From NCBI RefSeq assembly GCF_000299915.1, contig NZ_AMRI01000010.1, positions 79,489 to 143,488 of the forward strand: a stretch of DNA of 64,000 nucleotides. The letters run 5' to 3'. This stretch comes from Gallaecimonas xiamenensis 3-C-1. GTDB lineage: Bacteria > Pseudomonadota > Gammaproteobacteria > Enterobacterales > Gallaecimonadaceae. This document shows positions 37,001-45,024 of this stretch, piece after piece. The notes under the pieces were generated by a model that saw nothing but the letters and a program-made list of their open reading frames with translations, was not told where the DNA came from and ran no database searches. Each line of letters begins with the position of its first letter. The stretch's first letter is position 1. Both the position numbers and the translations under genes were made by a program.

Positions 37001-38657
37001 TCGTTGCTGGTTTTTCCTTATCGGTGAGCGCTTTGTGGAGGCGCTGGGCATCCTTACCAAACAACTCGCGAAAGAATGAGATCTCGGTTTGTTCAAGGCC
37101 AGCTATGGCATCTGTGGCATTTGCCACCACAGTATCGGCTCTCCAAAAGGGGCAAATCTCGCCGAACAGCGCCGCGTATTGCTCTGGGGTCAATTCAAAG
37201 GTGTCGCGATAGCGGCGGTAGCCTGCCAGGACACGAAGGCCGGCATTAGTGATATTGAACCAAGCGGACCGCTGCCAATGTGCCATGCCGTCCGGGTTAT
37301 TGAGGTTGATGACGCCGGGTATTGCCAGCAGCCAGTTAAGCTGGTGAAACGCAATGCCGGTTGCGCGGTATAGACGGGTTGCATAGTGCAGGGAACGCAG
37401 GTCGGGTGGCGACAGTACGTCACCCTTCAAGTAGACATAATTACCGGCATTTAACTCAACGATTTGCACTGGGGCGTCATTGTTTAGGATCACCGTTGCA
37501 TAGTCGCCGGGCCTAACGTCATGACCGTTTTCTTGTGCCACCCCATAAAGCCCCAACAGCTGCGTGAGCTCGTCGAAATCAATATCCAGGCGGGACTGAA
37601 GTTCAGACAGCTGGGCGGCCTGTAAATTGTCGGCGGTGCCGTACAGCTCCTCGAGCGTTAACGGGGCCGTCTCCAGCTCTGTGTCAGTGGCGCCGGTCAA
37701 TAAGGCAATTTCACTTCCTGCACTGGCGCTTTGGTCTTTTGTGCCGGTTAGCCCCAATAAGCCGGCGGCGTCATGAACGAGTGTAAAACCGCTGCTTAGC
37801 GGGTAATCATCCTGCGTGGTTCTGACGCCGATATCATTGAGTGCCGTCCCGCCCACTTGCGCGAGCGCCGTGCGGGTAAGGTGTGCGCTTTCGTCGAAGG
37901 GCAATGCGATGGGATAGAAAGTTCGGCCGATATCAAGATCACTTGGAGCGCTCTCCAATACTTCGTTGACCAGCTCGATGGTGGGAATTTCCTGTTTCAG
38001 GTTGGTTTCACTCAATACCAGTTGAGCGAGGTCAGGGCGCCGCTTTTCTAAGCAGTAAGGCCCCTCTTTAGGAGGGAGGATCCCCAATTCCTGATCGAGT
38101 CCGGTCGCAATACGGTAGAGGTAGCGCAGATAGGCGGCCGGCGATTGTTTCGATTGCAAGCTGGACGGCTTGGCATAAGCCTTGTCAGCCACGGTGCGCA
38201 GTGCTTGCTCAACCGCTAACGGGAGGTTGGTGTTGGTATGCCGCAGGCTTTGACTCAGTGGATCCTTAATGGCTAACACATGGCGCATTAAGCGATAACC
38301 ACGTATGGCCTCCTGCTTTGCTCTGGCAAATAACCCATTGAGCGAGTTGGAGCTGACGAGGTCGTTTGCGGTGCGCTTGGACAGATGGACGTTAAGGTCA
38401 TCAAGGGACCTAAAGGCGGCGAGTTGGGCCGGGCTATCCAAATAAAGCGCTTCGAGCTCGGCCTTGAGGTCCTTGGGGCAAATCGCCAAGGCAAGCTGGC
38501 GGTATAAAGGGTCCTTGGCAATTTCGGCAAATGGAATGGCGCGACTGTTGTTAAGGGCTTGCCTGCGACTGCTTTGTTTTTCGGCAGCAGAGGTTGATAA
38601 GGCACTTTTGGGCTGCTTTGAAAGATGGCTGCCTGAGGTTCCGTTTTGAATGGTCAT
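31068..38657 (-). CDS. Tc toxin subunit A-like protein (orphan TcA)
   Basis: Very large protein of 2529 residues, within the size range of TcA toxins that form the pentameric injection channel. The N-terminal half is helical, like the VRP1/Salmonella plasmid-virulence A region. Around residue 1150 begins a stretch typical of Tc neuraminidase-like regions (CCELGLCSIYVER). Near 1800 is GYGWEIFYHIPSAIAAAY followed by ALKWLKKIFNPS, a TcA hallmark. Next come long channel-forming helices, and near 2390 YPGQYDRRIQSISVKFPG, the TcA end motif. ATG 38657 has GGAGG 7 bp upstream. No TcB or TcC gene lies within the window. The region 31500-34800 is noticeably A+T-rich, suggesting transfer. Confidence 0.85.
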   Translation of the reverse strand: MTIQNGTSGSHLSKQPKSALSTSAAEKQSSRRQALNNSRAIPFAEIAKDPLYRQLALAICPKDLKAELEALYLDSPAQLAAFRSLDDLNVHLSKRTANDLVSSNSLNGLFARAKQEAIRGYRLMRHVLAIKDPLSQSLRHTNTNLPLAVEQALRTVADKAYAKPSSLQSKQSPAAYLRYLYRIATGLDQELGILPPKEGPYCLEKRRPDLAQLVLSETNLKQEIPTIELVNEVLESAPSDLDIGRTFYPIALPFDESAHLTRTALAQVGGTALNDIGVRTTQDDYPLSSGFTLVHDAAGLLGLTGTKDQSASAGSEIALLTGATDTELETAPLTLEELYGTADNLQAAQLSELQSRLDIDFDELTQLLGLYGVAQENGHDVRPGDYATVILNNDAPVQIVELNAGNYVYLKGDVLSPPDLRSLHYATRLYRATGIAFHQLNWLLAIPGVINLNNPDGMAHWQRSAWFNITNAGLRVLAGYRRYRDTFELTPEQYAALFGEICPFWRADTVVANATDAIAGLEQTEISFFRELFGKDAQRLHKALTDKEKPATILDAELVQIVGGGLRLTTAELHALVSELDAHFHLTSALDVRGLAALYRLTTLFRMLNWPLLGGMELAKQVSQQAGANETLWTHLTAKNLTPEETADLCGAIDCLVGLAQWMREAELSPETLITLLTPTVGGASGLDDIEQNWLASLANLASSTLASAETFRSFEHWDSETTAPVEITGEMWHSQLSSAGQIYPSSGVFRASTDRNSIDKACRHYLDAIAGVDLGLASNAKRLDRMVAKLVQTKSNQTQMLERHLATLSNELTAFGAGFLVTWAQGQTLDVLEALLQGPASVDAQYWMAQLQRHLSAADALGLGDIDLQTLGEKPQWLYTDAAKTPSPLCLEQLFYCQRFMTLQQGAATDAAWFGFLTLIHQNQPHATASAEEQTAWQAACTETLAILIGAPVADVALYVNHLFGAEQVADNLQKIDAVTRHARLAEELCIGASELLALKAVSDTNHSGSWATAASAARASIAKFKNGSQLTAFNHAFAEIKRDALIAAYMQTHIATDATLATTVTDREALYRYLLLDVNVTSQVPTSRLIEATSSLQLYINRALANLEPGIEFTHRQRLAAQWQIDKQYRQWEANQKLLLYPQNYIEPELRYITSPQFEGLQQAISGGDINEDSVEAAVNAYMAELAHCCELGLCSIYVERQDEAQPLDIEDSSLPSNATYHFLARAKWENDRFFYRKLEADYKTIATLDDPKQYLKAFDWTFWQEVVIPNTYALFSDVGVCFYLNRYYFSWLEIEERKTQTANGEQVSWRIYPRYMRCDAKALSGTTHTPDLFIEINNDDIDSVTVNDGGFVWNGNEPLFDGAYHPKLVKNNFKYGVLKSSTAGNATPNDVIFITFGVDLKSNSGSQTKNTIQIRISETWGDAFFIQDDFIDQRFQLASPDNFRPIHPRIIQADGLSSDQYNIKKKINPGSLYFTYEFNKRIPGEPFFYLVNNYNTTNAPPYGNAVLNSSLAGDNSIGSIAVDVALGDRRYGLFIYSSDGVSSDSHYISLTETSAVKLRIRIKLTWEEEGKGSEVTYTAWSEYDTQPLYMDLSAHKMNESSTDIKTFIKDETVRIESVLPSTWRINEKTGNRLKAEVQLQRVIPSLKVEYSVDNKVKSIDIQPSAGMDSVTNDYQYEAGTFEITIPDGKTNTGWVSTQSHGNSNFLHLISHEDNPLDNSYLLLNSSSALAALARSMPRPGGCLSLFDLGNQQKEEYLGSFIKEFDDSLVKLYPDDNTTLNPNKVPSTLFDFDASYGGYGWEIFYHIPSAIAAAYSNSGQYETALKWLKKIFNPSADDVWQVQPLQGAFAPTNGSVFSTGDIIFDPDRIATDYPFYYQQATIRQTIETMLESGDAAYKEETQESLQKAKATYVEAKQFFKENLPEILNNLSNIPWQNPSLHEAAKEDYDGFLDPYNQTLKNLYDQLENRLSYLRKWLDINGNPLQVPLLAMPIDPKNLQRAGKASLSLSGAEVPEEGDEKESLIDFVTVIRSAKGYIANLEKTSSQLLAAREKLDRSRISKLQRDIDARKIGRSSAIQELNITISEKEVAVKEANLASAASALSLHVGTFLTAIYSLSNAATKDAVEAYTEELVAEVKTKVNVSFISVIAGIPTIFGMASGGQRPEVKQEAQILATISKQIGDINKKSSTDKIAEWIKITLDASLKSAELSSKVLSAEKELSKAKKSLEKENKEKENRIADLADLEELNQMFSSSFANQSFYDSFIVDLELLFSEQWSATQEFCQLLTTLYEDETGATDGSSFLKTKAFGNDVQRLNAPSRLALDIERLETAYIRSLIDQQSQSSQMRFSLSEMTSTGSNKSALATLAEQGETYFELTEDMFDILYPGQYDRRIQSISVKFPGLEKAGISPHARLTQIANTRYLTRERNPNQGAKIRMNRYALQSIVLSTPEVDTANFNYPEGLLKRFQNTGVDSRWHLILPTVHELKNKIDNGRGKAWRDAANMHFEKIKAYLDDVEFIVTFSGRW

Positions 38658-38747
38658 ATCGCCTCCATGTGACAATGACGTTGAGCAAATTGGTTATGGG
38701 GTTGGTGTCATTCTGTTGGTATTTTTTTATCCACTATGCCTACATCG

Positions 38748-38761
38748 CTTGTTATCACAAG
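38748..38761. promoter_or_regulatory. Palindrome in the TcA-gene promoter region
   Basis: CTTGT-N4-ACAAG, about 90 bp upstream of the toxin start. On the minus strand TTGTGA within it and CATAGT 16 bp later could form a weak promoter overlapped by the palindrome. Confidence 0.35.
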
Positions 38762-38831
38762 CTGTAAATTGACCGTGTGGCGCTGTGGGGTTGGATTTGG
38801 GTGTTCAGGGCGAGGCAGTCGCTGCCTGTGG

Positions 38832-39450
38832 TCACCCTGGAACCGGCGTCAGCCGCGCCTTGTAAGACCTCAACGAGTCCAGTGACGGCAGTTCGGGGCG
38901 GCTGAAGTTTTGCAGCGGATCATTGTCGTAGGCGTCGTATTGGCGCAGCGCCTTGATGCGGTCAGCCTCTAGCTGGGTCACCTAATTGTCGAAGCGCTCG
39001 GCAGGGGCAAAGGCATAGCCAGCATACAGCTGGTGCAGCCAGTCGGCGCCGTTGATGCGGCTGTGCAGGGCAATCGCGTCGGCGCTCAGGTCGCGCAGGT
39101 TGTAGTCCACCTGCCAACTGGTGTCGGTTTGCTGCAGGTAGGAGTTGAACTCGGTTTGTATGCTGGCCGAGGCGCTCAGGGCGCCACGGTTGACCAAGGC
39201 TTCAACGTCCAAGGCCACCCGGGTTTGTTCTTCGCGGGTTTGGGTAAAGAAGGCATACACGGCGTAGAAGTCGGCGCCGTATTGCACCGGCATGAAGGCT
39301 GACTGCAGAGCCGCCCTCTATGATATCGAAGGTCACTGCCTGGTTGCGCAGTTCACCCAATAGGGTGTTAAAACCCATGCCCACTTCGGGTAGCACGGCA
39401 CCTAACAGGGTACTGCTTGCGGGCAAATCGGTTTCGATTTCCATATTCAT
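38832..39450 (-). pseudogene. Broken gene upstream of the TcA-like gene
   Basis: Reading begins at ATG 39450 (MNMEIETDLPASSTLLGA), changes frame near 39308-39318 (IEGGS continuing as ALQSAFMPVQYGADF in another phase), continues to an in-frame TAG at 38982-38984, then goes on for 49 further sense codons (VTQLEADRIKALRQYDAYD) to a TGA at 38832. Restored, it would be about 205 residues. I do not recognise the family. Two separate lesions indicate a true pseudogene rather than a sequencing error. Confidence 0.72.
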
Positions 39451-39545
39451 GGTCTTTATTGCCTTATGGTTAGCGGTTCGATGCAGAACCGACCTTTAAC
39501 CATGGCCCATAAGGGGGATTGCTCAAGCTGGGGTTAAAAAAGCAC

Positions 39546-40433
39546 TCAGGGGGCATCTTGGTGGGCTGCTAAGGGCAGCCCTAGGGCCGCCAACACCTGT
39601 TGGGCCCTTTTTGAGAGCGGCCACTGGGCGCGGTGGATAAGCCAGAGCTTGTCTGTTACCTGGGCGCTAAGGGGCATCACCTGAATGTGCTCTTGGCGGG
39701 GAAAGGCTTGGCGGGCAAAGCGGGGCAGCACGGTAAAGCCAAGGCCTCTGGCTACCGGCTCGAGGATAAGGCTTATCTGGTTGATAAAACCATGACAGGG
39801 CAGGGCGGCGGGGCCTGGGCTACCGGGAAAGGCCCTTGCCAGCAGCCGGGTGGCCATGGCTTTACCGTCGGGGTGGTCGATAAAACCAAGGGCCTTTAGC
39901 CCCTGCCAATCGCTGACGGTTACGCCCTTGGGTAATACCAGCTCCAGGGGTTCTTCGGCAAAAAGGCGGGCCGCGACTTGTGGGCTATCGGGCTTTTGGG
40001 TCACCAGGCCCAGCTCGAAGCGGTTGTCCAGCACGGCGGCCAGCACCTCGGTATCGGGGGCGAAGCGGTAGTGGATATGGCAGCCGGGGTGCTGCTGTTG
40101 CCAGTCCAAGAGTTTTGGGTAGAGATAAAGGCCAATGCTGCCGGGGCTTATCAATGTCAGCTCGCCGCTGGCTGCCGGGTCGTCCGCCAGGCGGTGGGCC
40201 AAGAGGGCGTCGGCCTGCACCATGGCCTGGTGGTAATCAAGGAGCGCAAGGCCGGCCGGGGTCAGCTCTACCCGGCGCGGGTGGCGCACCAAGAGTGGCC
40301 CTAGTTGGTTTTCCAGGTGCTTGATATGCTGGCTGACGGCGGCTTGGGTGAGATCCAGCACTTCTGCGCTGCGGGTAAAGGTGCCCTCGGCCGCCAGGGT
40401 GGCGAAGGAGCGGAGCCATTGGGGATTAATCAT
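39546..40433 (-). CDS. LysR-family transcriptional regulator
   Basis: 295 residues: N-terminal winged HTH (WLRSFATLAAEGTFTRSAEV, LTQAAVSQHIKHLENQLG) and a periplasmic-binding-like effector domain. Divergent from a VOC-family gene, which is its likely target. Confidence 0.92.
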   Translation of the reverse strand: MINPQWLRSFATLAAEGTFTRSAEVLDLTQAAVSQHIKHLENQLGPLLVRHPRRVELTPAGLALLDYHQAMVQADALLAHRLADDPAASGELTLISPGSIGLYLYPKLLDWQQQHPGCHIHYRFAPDTEVLAAVLDNRFELGLVTQKPDSPQVAARLFAEEPLELVLPKGVTVSDWQGLKALGFIDHPDGKAMATRLLARAFPGSPGPAALPCHGFINQISLILEPVARGLGFTVLPRFARQAFPRQEHIQVMPLSAQVTDKLWLIHRAQWPLSKRAQQVLAALGLPLAAHQDAP

Positions 40434-40453
40434 TAGAGTATTTTATAGAAACC

Positions 40454-40475
40454 ATAAGTTGGCCTTGGTTCTTAT
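40454..40475. promoter_or_regulatory. Candidate LysR operator
   Basis: ATAAG-N12-CTTAT in the 90-bp region between the divergent LysR and VOC genes, a spacing compatible with a LysR box. Confidence 0.4.
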
Positions 40476-40523
40476 TATACCTATTGGGCCTTAGGCTGGT
40501 GCTCCTCAAACCAAGGAGCCGTT

Positions 40524-41021
40524 ATGCAAACCTATCCACGCAGCTTTTCCCATATTGGCCTGTCGGTGACAGACCTCGACGCCGCCGTGAAGTTTTACAC
40601 CGAGGTGCTGGGCTGGTACCTCATCATGCCCCCCACCACCATCACTGAAGACGACAGCGCCATTGGTGTGATGTGCACCGACGTGTTCGGCGCCGGCTGG
40701 CAGTCTTTTCGCATTGCCCACTTGTCCACCGGCGATCGCATCGGGGTGGAGATCTTCGAATTCCGGGGCGCCGAGAAGCCGCAAAACAACTTCGAGTACT
40801 GGAAAACCGGGGTCTTTCACTTTTGCGTGCAAGACCCGGACGTAGAAGGTCTGGCCGCCAAGATTGTCGCCGCCGGCGGCAAGCAGCGCATGCCGGTGCG
40901 CGAATACTTCCCCGGCGAAAAGCCCTACCGCATGGTGTACATGGAAGACCCCTTCGGCAATATCCTCGAGATCTACAGCCACAGCTACGAACTTACCTAT
41001 AGCGCCGGGGCTTATCAGTAA
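40524..41021 (+). CDS. VOC family (glyoxalase/dioxygenase fold) protein
   Basis: 165 residues. Opening strand FSHIGLSVTDLDAAVKFYTEVLGW is the classic VOC start; metal ligands are plausible at His10 of the first module, His in VFHFCVQD and Glu in GNILEIYSHS. Substrate unknown: lactoylglutathione lyase-like, fosfomycin-resistance-like or ring-cleavage activity cannot be told apart. Strong AAGGAG ribosome site. Confidence 0.85.
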   Translation: MQTYPRSFSHIGLSVTDLDAAVKFYTEVLGWYLIMPPTTITEDDSAIGVMCTDVFGAGWQSFRIAHLSTGDRIGVEIFEFRGAEKPQNNFEYWKTGVFHFCVQDPDVEGLAAKIVAAGGKQRMPVREYFPGEKPYRMVYMEDPFGNILEIYSHSYELTYSAGAYQ

Positions 41022-41124
41022 CGGCAACAGGGTGATGGCGCCAACGGCAAGCTGACGTTGGCGCCCGCCGTCAAGCGGCTCTGCTAGAGTTATTTTCAAT
41101 AGCATCAGCCCGTTAGGTACCCAG

Positions 41125-41766
41125 ATGGACCTTAGCCAAGACGCTGCCTCTGTGCTTATCGTCCACCCCAGCCCCTTGTTGCGAGAAGCCCTGCAAAGCT
41201 ATATCGAGTCCAAGGGGCCGCTGCGGGTGGCTGGGGTCAGTGACAGCCTTGAGGCCCTGGCCATGGCGGAACATTGCCGGCCACAGCTGGTGCTGTTGGC
41301 CCTGGCAAGCGAAGACGATCTGTCATTGCTGTCGGCCCTGGTGGCTTTGCCCTGGTCGCCCCGGGTGCTGCTGCTTTGCAAGGCCCTTGGGGAGCCGGTG
41401 CGGGCCGCCATCCGCCTGGGGGCCAGCGGGGTGCTCAGCGAAGACGACAGCGGCAGCCAGCTACTCAAGGCCCTTGGCTGTGTCCTTAACGGCGAGCTGT
41501 GGGTGGACAGGGCCCTGACCGCCAGCCTGCTTCGGGATCTGCGTAAGCCCCCAACCGAACCCAGCCCGGTGGGCCTGTCGCCACGGGAGCGCCAAATCGT
41601 GGCCCTGGTGGCCCAGGGCATGAGCACAGGGCGCCTGGCCGACCAGCTCCACATCAGTGAAAAAACCGTGCGAAATCACCTTTCTTCCATCTACGACAAG
41701 CTCCAGGTCGCCGACCGGGTCGAGCTTGCCCTCTACGCCCTCAAGCAAGGCATCAATAAAATTTGA
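41125..41766 (+). CDS. LuxR-type response regulator with degenerate receiver
   Basis: 213 residues. The N-terminal domain follows receiver topology (VLIVHPSPLLREAL, RPQLVLLALAS, AAIRLGASGVLSED), but the phosphoacceptor Asp position is Ala59, the acidic pair after strand 1 is HP, and the conserved Lys is missing. The C-terminal LuxR HTH is canonical (LSPRERQIVALVAQGMS, ISEKTVRNHLSSIYDKL). It probably works without aspartyl phosphorylation. No histidine kinase gene is adjacent. Confidence 0.88.
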   Translation: MDLSQDAASVLIVHPSPLLREALQSYIESKGPLRVAGVSDSLEALAMAEHCRPQLVLLALASEDDLSLLSALVALPWSPRVLLLCKALGEPVRAAIRLGASGVLSEDDSGSQLLKALGCVLNGELWVDRALTASLLRDLRKPPTEPSPVGLSPRERQIVALVAQGMSTGRLADQLHISEKTVRNHLSSIYDKLQVADRVELALYALKQGINKI

Positions 41767-41916
41767 TGATTTTCAGGTTGTTACCCCTAGTTATGGGCAT
41801 TTGTCCCGGTGCGGCGGGACAGCGGCCCCAGCGCAAAATGAGCAGCCTGGCCCATGGCGAGCAGGGCCTTGCCTCACCTAGCCTGACAGCAGGTGGGTTA
41901 AGACGAGGACGGCATC

Positions 41917-42237
41917 ATGGAACTGCGGCAGGCAGCGCGCCTTAAGGGCGCCTTCTTGGTACAGATCCGGGGCCTGGATCCCTTGGGTCAGCCATTCAAC
42001 CTCACCTCCTTGGCCGACAACATTGGTGCAGGTGGTCTCTATATGCAGTTGCCCCTGCCCCTTGCCGTTGGGGCCTATGCCCTGGTGGCGGTGCAACTGG
42101 ACCGGCGCCTGATGATGGTGGCGCGCAGCCAGGTGCTGCGCAGCGAACCCAGGGCCCATGGTCTGCACGGCTTGGGAATGGGGTTTGTGAAAACCCGGCT
42201 GCTGGCCAGTAGGCATGGACGCTCAAGAAAGAAGTGA
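41917..42237 (+). CDS. PilZ-like domain protein
   Basis: 106 residues. RQAAR fits the RxxxR c-di-GMP motif and LADNIGAGGLYM corresponds to the (D/N)xSxxG motif with Gly in place of Ser, so nucleotide binding is uncertain. The rest is a beta barrel-like sequence with a basic tail. It may transmit c-di-GMP signals to surface or motility functions. Next to a LuxR-type regulator and a secreted protein. Confidence 0.65.
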   Translation: MELRQAARLKGAFLVQIRGLDPLGQPFNLTSLADNIGAGGLYMQLPLPLAVGAYALVAVQLDRRLMMVARSQVLRSEPRAHGLHGLGMGFVKTRLLASRHGRSRKK

Positions 42238-42270
42238 AAAAACAACGACCTTGCTTGCGGAGATACAATC

Positions 42271-43557
42271 ATGAATAGCTGCAAAATCCCGTTACGCTAC
42301 CCTGCTGGCTTTGCCGCCAGTGCCTTGTTGCTCCTTGGCTTGGTCCCCGGCGCCCAGGCGGCTCCCCCTGCCAAGCCGGCCTGCGGCACTAATGGCCCCT
42401 TGGTGGTGAGCGACCTCAACGCCGACAGTTACAACTACACCCAAGGGGAGAGCGGCACCTTGGTGTCGGCCTTCACTGTGATGTCGCCACCTCTCAATAT
42501 CACCGGCGGCTGCGACGCGGCCCTGCTCCCGGTTTATGGCAACGGCAAGTCCGAGCCGGATGCCAGGGTAGTGGCGGTGGCGTTGGCGGTAGGGGAGGTC
42601 ACAGTCCTCGAACCCCTGGGAGCCGTGCTCAGTGACGCCCAGGTGCAAGCGCTGCGCGCCGCCATCAGCCTGTCCCCCGGCACCACCATCCTGGATAACC
42701 CGGGCAGTGGCAGCTTTGCCGCCAGCTTGGCCTTTACCAAGCTGGACCTGCCGGCCGGCGAATATGCGGTGGGCATTGAAGTCAGGCCCCAAGACGGGGT
42801 TGGCTTGGGGGGCACTGTGGTCAAATCGCTGTTTGTGACCGTCACCGAGCCCACCCAGGTCGATACCCAGGCCCCTATTTTGAGCATCACCAACCCCACC
42901 GAGGCCCCCAGACTGTGCGTCAACAGCGAGCTGGCTCTGGGGCTTAGCGCCGTAGACCCGCTGGAAAATGGCGCCGGTACCGGGGTCTGGGCTCTGCGCG
43001 GCGCCCTGTGGAGCGCAGGCGGCCTGATGCTGTCGGACCTGCCCGGCATGGCGGTCAGCCCGGCCTTGTGGGTGGCGGCCGGTGAGCCGGTCTCGGCCCA
43101 GGCCATGGTCAGCAACAATGCGCCTGGCCAGTTCCTGGTCAAGGCCGAGGCGGACGACAACGCCGGCCACACCGGCCTTGCCGATACCGCTTACAGCGTC
43201 GGCCTCAATGTGGTGGCCCTGCCGCCCATGAGTCTGGGCAAGGCCTTTAAGCCCGGTGCCACCCTGCCCATCAAGTGGAATTTCGGTGACTGCGACGGCC
43301 AGGGCCTGCCACCCTTTGCCTCGGTAAGGCTGGTGATAACCGACCCCAGCGGTTACAGCGAACAGCGCTGGGCCGGTGACGGCGCCGCCAATATTCGCTG
43401 GGAACTGGACGACGCCGGTAATGTGACCCACTACATCAGCAACTACCCCATCCCCATGGCCGGCCATTACCAGGTTGACCTGTACGTGGACGACGTGGAC
43501 GGGGCCAGCATGCTGCAAGGCAGCCTGAGCTTTGACGCCCAAGCCAAGGGCAAGTAA
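42271..43557 (+). CDS. Exported protein of unknown function
   Basis: 428 residues with a Sec signal peptide (GFAASALLLLGLVPGAQA, cleavage near residue 30). The mature part is rich in beta-strand patterns and low in charge: repeated Ig/CARDB-like features such as DTQAPILSITNPTEAP and a C-terminal domain RWELDDAGNVTHYISNYPIP. Two or more Cys pairs may form disulfides. A terminator follows. No family recognised. Confidence 0.75.
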   Translation: MNSCKIPLRYPAGFAASALLLLGLVPGAQAAPPAKPACGTNGPLVVSDLNADSYNYTQGESGTLVSAFTVMSPPLNITGGCDAALLPVYGNGKSEPDARVVAVALAVGEVTVLEPLGAVLSDAQVQALRAAISLSPGTTILDNPGSGSFAASLAFTKLDLPAGEYAVGIEVRPQDGVGLGGTVVKSLFVTVTEPTQVDTQAPILSITNPTEAPRLCVNSELALGLSAVDPLENGAGTGVWALRGALWSAGGLMLSDLPGMAVSPALWVAAGEPVSAQAMVSNNAPGQFLVKAEADDNAGHTGLADTAYSVGLNVVALPPMSLGKAFKPGATLPIKWNFGDCDGQGLPPFASVRLVITDPSGYSEQRWAGDGAANIRWELDDAGNVTHYISNYPIPMAGHYQVDLYVDDVDGASMLQGSLSFDAQAKGK

Positions 43558-43560
43558 GGC

Positions 43561-43586
43561 AAAGGGCCACGCAAGTGGCCCTTTTT
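43561..43586 (+). terminator. Terminator after the exported protein
   Basis: Stem AAAGGGCCAC / GTGGCCCTTT with a GCAA loop and T6. Confidence 0.9.
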
Positions 43587-43647
43587 TATCACCCTGTTTT
43601 TCCTCTCGCTTATTGACCTGCACCCCGGCTCCGGGCTTTGATGGGGC

Positions 43648-44388
43648 ATGTGCAGCGTGATCATACTGCGCCGCCCCGGCCACCCCTGGCCGGTGCTGAT
43701 CGGCGCCAACCGTGACGAAATGCAAGCCAGGCCCTGGCAGGGGCCTGGCCGTTATTGGCCGCAGCTGCCCAAGGTGCGGGCCGGGCAGGACTTAAACGCC
43801 GGCGGCACCTGGCAGGGGATTAACGACCAGGGGGTGCAGGCGGCGGTATTGAACCGCTTTGGCAGCCTGGGCCCGGCACCGGGCAAGCGTTCCCGTGGCG
43901 AACTGCCGCTGCTGGCCCTGGCCGAAGACAACGCCGGCTGCGCCGCCCAGGTGATAGCCGAGCTGGACCCCAGCCAATACCAGCCCTTCAACATGCTGGT
44001 GGCAGACAGTCACCAGGCGTTTTGGCTGGCCAACCGGGGGGAGGCCATCAGTCTGCAACGGGTACCCGAAGGGCTGTCCATGCTCACCGCCCACGACCTT
44101 AACGACACCCAGGCCAGCCCGCGCATGGCCCATAACCTGCCCCGTTTTCGCCTGGCCCAGGTGCCAGATCCGGCCAAGCCCAACTGGCAGGCCTGGCAGC
44201 AGCTGCTGGGCTTTGAAGGGGAGCAGCCCCCGGACCCGGCCCACTTCGACATCCGCGCCGACGCCCTTTGCATCCGCAGCAATATAGGTTTTCAAACCGT
44301 TTCCTCCTCCCTTATCGCCCTGCCGGCAACGGGCCAGCCCCTGTGGTGGTTTGACGGCGGCCAGGGCTTTGCGCTGGTAGCCGATTAA
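43648..44388 (+). CDS. NRDE/TANGO2-family protein
   Basis: 246 residues starting MCSVIILRR with the ANRDE motif near residue 20 and a Gly-rich GGTWQGINDQG segment, both diagnostic of the NRDE (TANGO2) family. The Cys2 is the putative N-terminal nucleophile. Cellular role in bacteria is poorly defined; heme handling has been proposed for relatives. Confidence 0.88.
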   Translation: MCSVIILRRPGHPWPVLIGANRDEMQARPWQGPGRYWPQLPKVRAGQDLNAGGTWQGINDQGVQAAVLNRFGSLGPAPGKRSRGELPLLALAEDNAGCAAQVIAELDPSQYQPFNMLVADSHQAFWLANRGEAISLQRVPEGLSMLTAHDLNDTQASPRMAHNLPRFRLAQVPDPAKPNWQAWQQLLGFEGEQPPDPAHFDIRADALCIRSNIGFQTVSSSLIALPATGQPLWWFDGGQGFALVAD

Positions 44389-44449
44389 AAGCCTTGTGAG
44401 TTCCCGGATTCGATCATAAATTCCCAAAACTGAGAATTGATGTTCGGAT

Positions 44450-45010
44450 ATGCTCATGAGCGACCCCTTGGAACTGACCCTGGCCAACCGGCTTAGGGCC
44501 CTTCGCCGGCAGCAGGGCTGGTCCCTTGATGAAATGGCCCAGCGGGCCGGTGTCAGCCGCGCCAGCCTGTCCCGTATCGAAAAGGCCGAAGTCAGCCCCA
44601 CCACGGCGGTGCTGGCCAAGATCTGCTCGGCCTTTGGCCTGAGCCTGTCGCACCTGCTGGCCCAGGTGGAAAGCGGCCCCCGCGCCCTGGTGCCCCTGGC
44701 CGACCAGCCTCTGTGGCAGGATCAGGCCAGCGGTTTTAGCCGCCGCAGCGTCTCGCCCCCCGAGCCCGGGTTGTCGTGCGAAGTGCTGGCCTGCACCCTG
44801 GAGGCGGGGGCCAGTCTCCATTACCCCCAGCCCACCCGCCCTGGCCTTGAGCACCACCTGGTAATGCAAAGCGGGCAGCTGCGGCTGTGGGTAGAAGACC
44901 AGGCCTACGATCTGGGGCCGGGGGATTGCCTGCGCTACAAGACCTTTGGCCAAAGCCGTTTTCAGGTGCTGGGGGAGCAAAGCGCCCAGTACCTGCTGGT
45001 GCTGATCTGA
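44450..45010 (+). CDS. XRE-cupin transcriptional regulator
   Basis: 186 residues: HTH (LANRLRALRRQQGWSLDEMA, SRASLSRIEKAEVSPT) followed by a small cupin domain (LEHHLVMQSGQLRLWVEDQ, LGPGDCLRYKT). Typically controls a neighbouring enzyme or transporter gene. The GNAT gene begins at its stop codon, so they are co-transcribed. Confidence 0.9.
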   Translation: MLMSDPLELTLANRLRALRRQQGWSLDEMAQRAGVSRASLSRIEKAEVSPTTAVLAKICSAFGLSLSHLLAQVESGPRALVPLADQPLWQDQASGFSRRSVSPPEPGLSCEVLACTLEAGASLHYPQPTRPGLEHHLVMQSGQLRLWVEDQAYDLGPGDCLRYKTFGQSRFQVLGEQSAQYLLVLI

Positions 45011-45024
45011 TGGAGGAAATAGCG

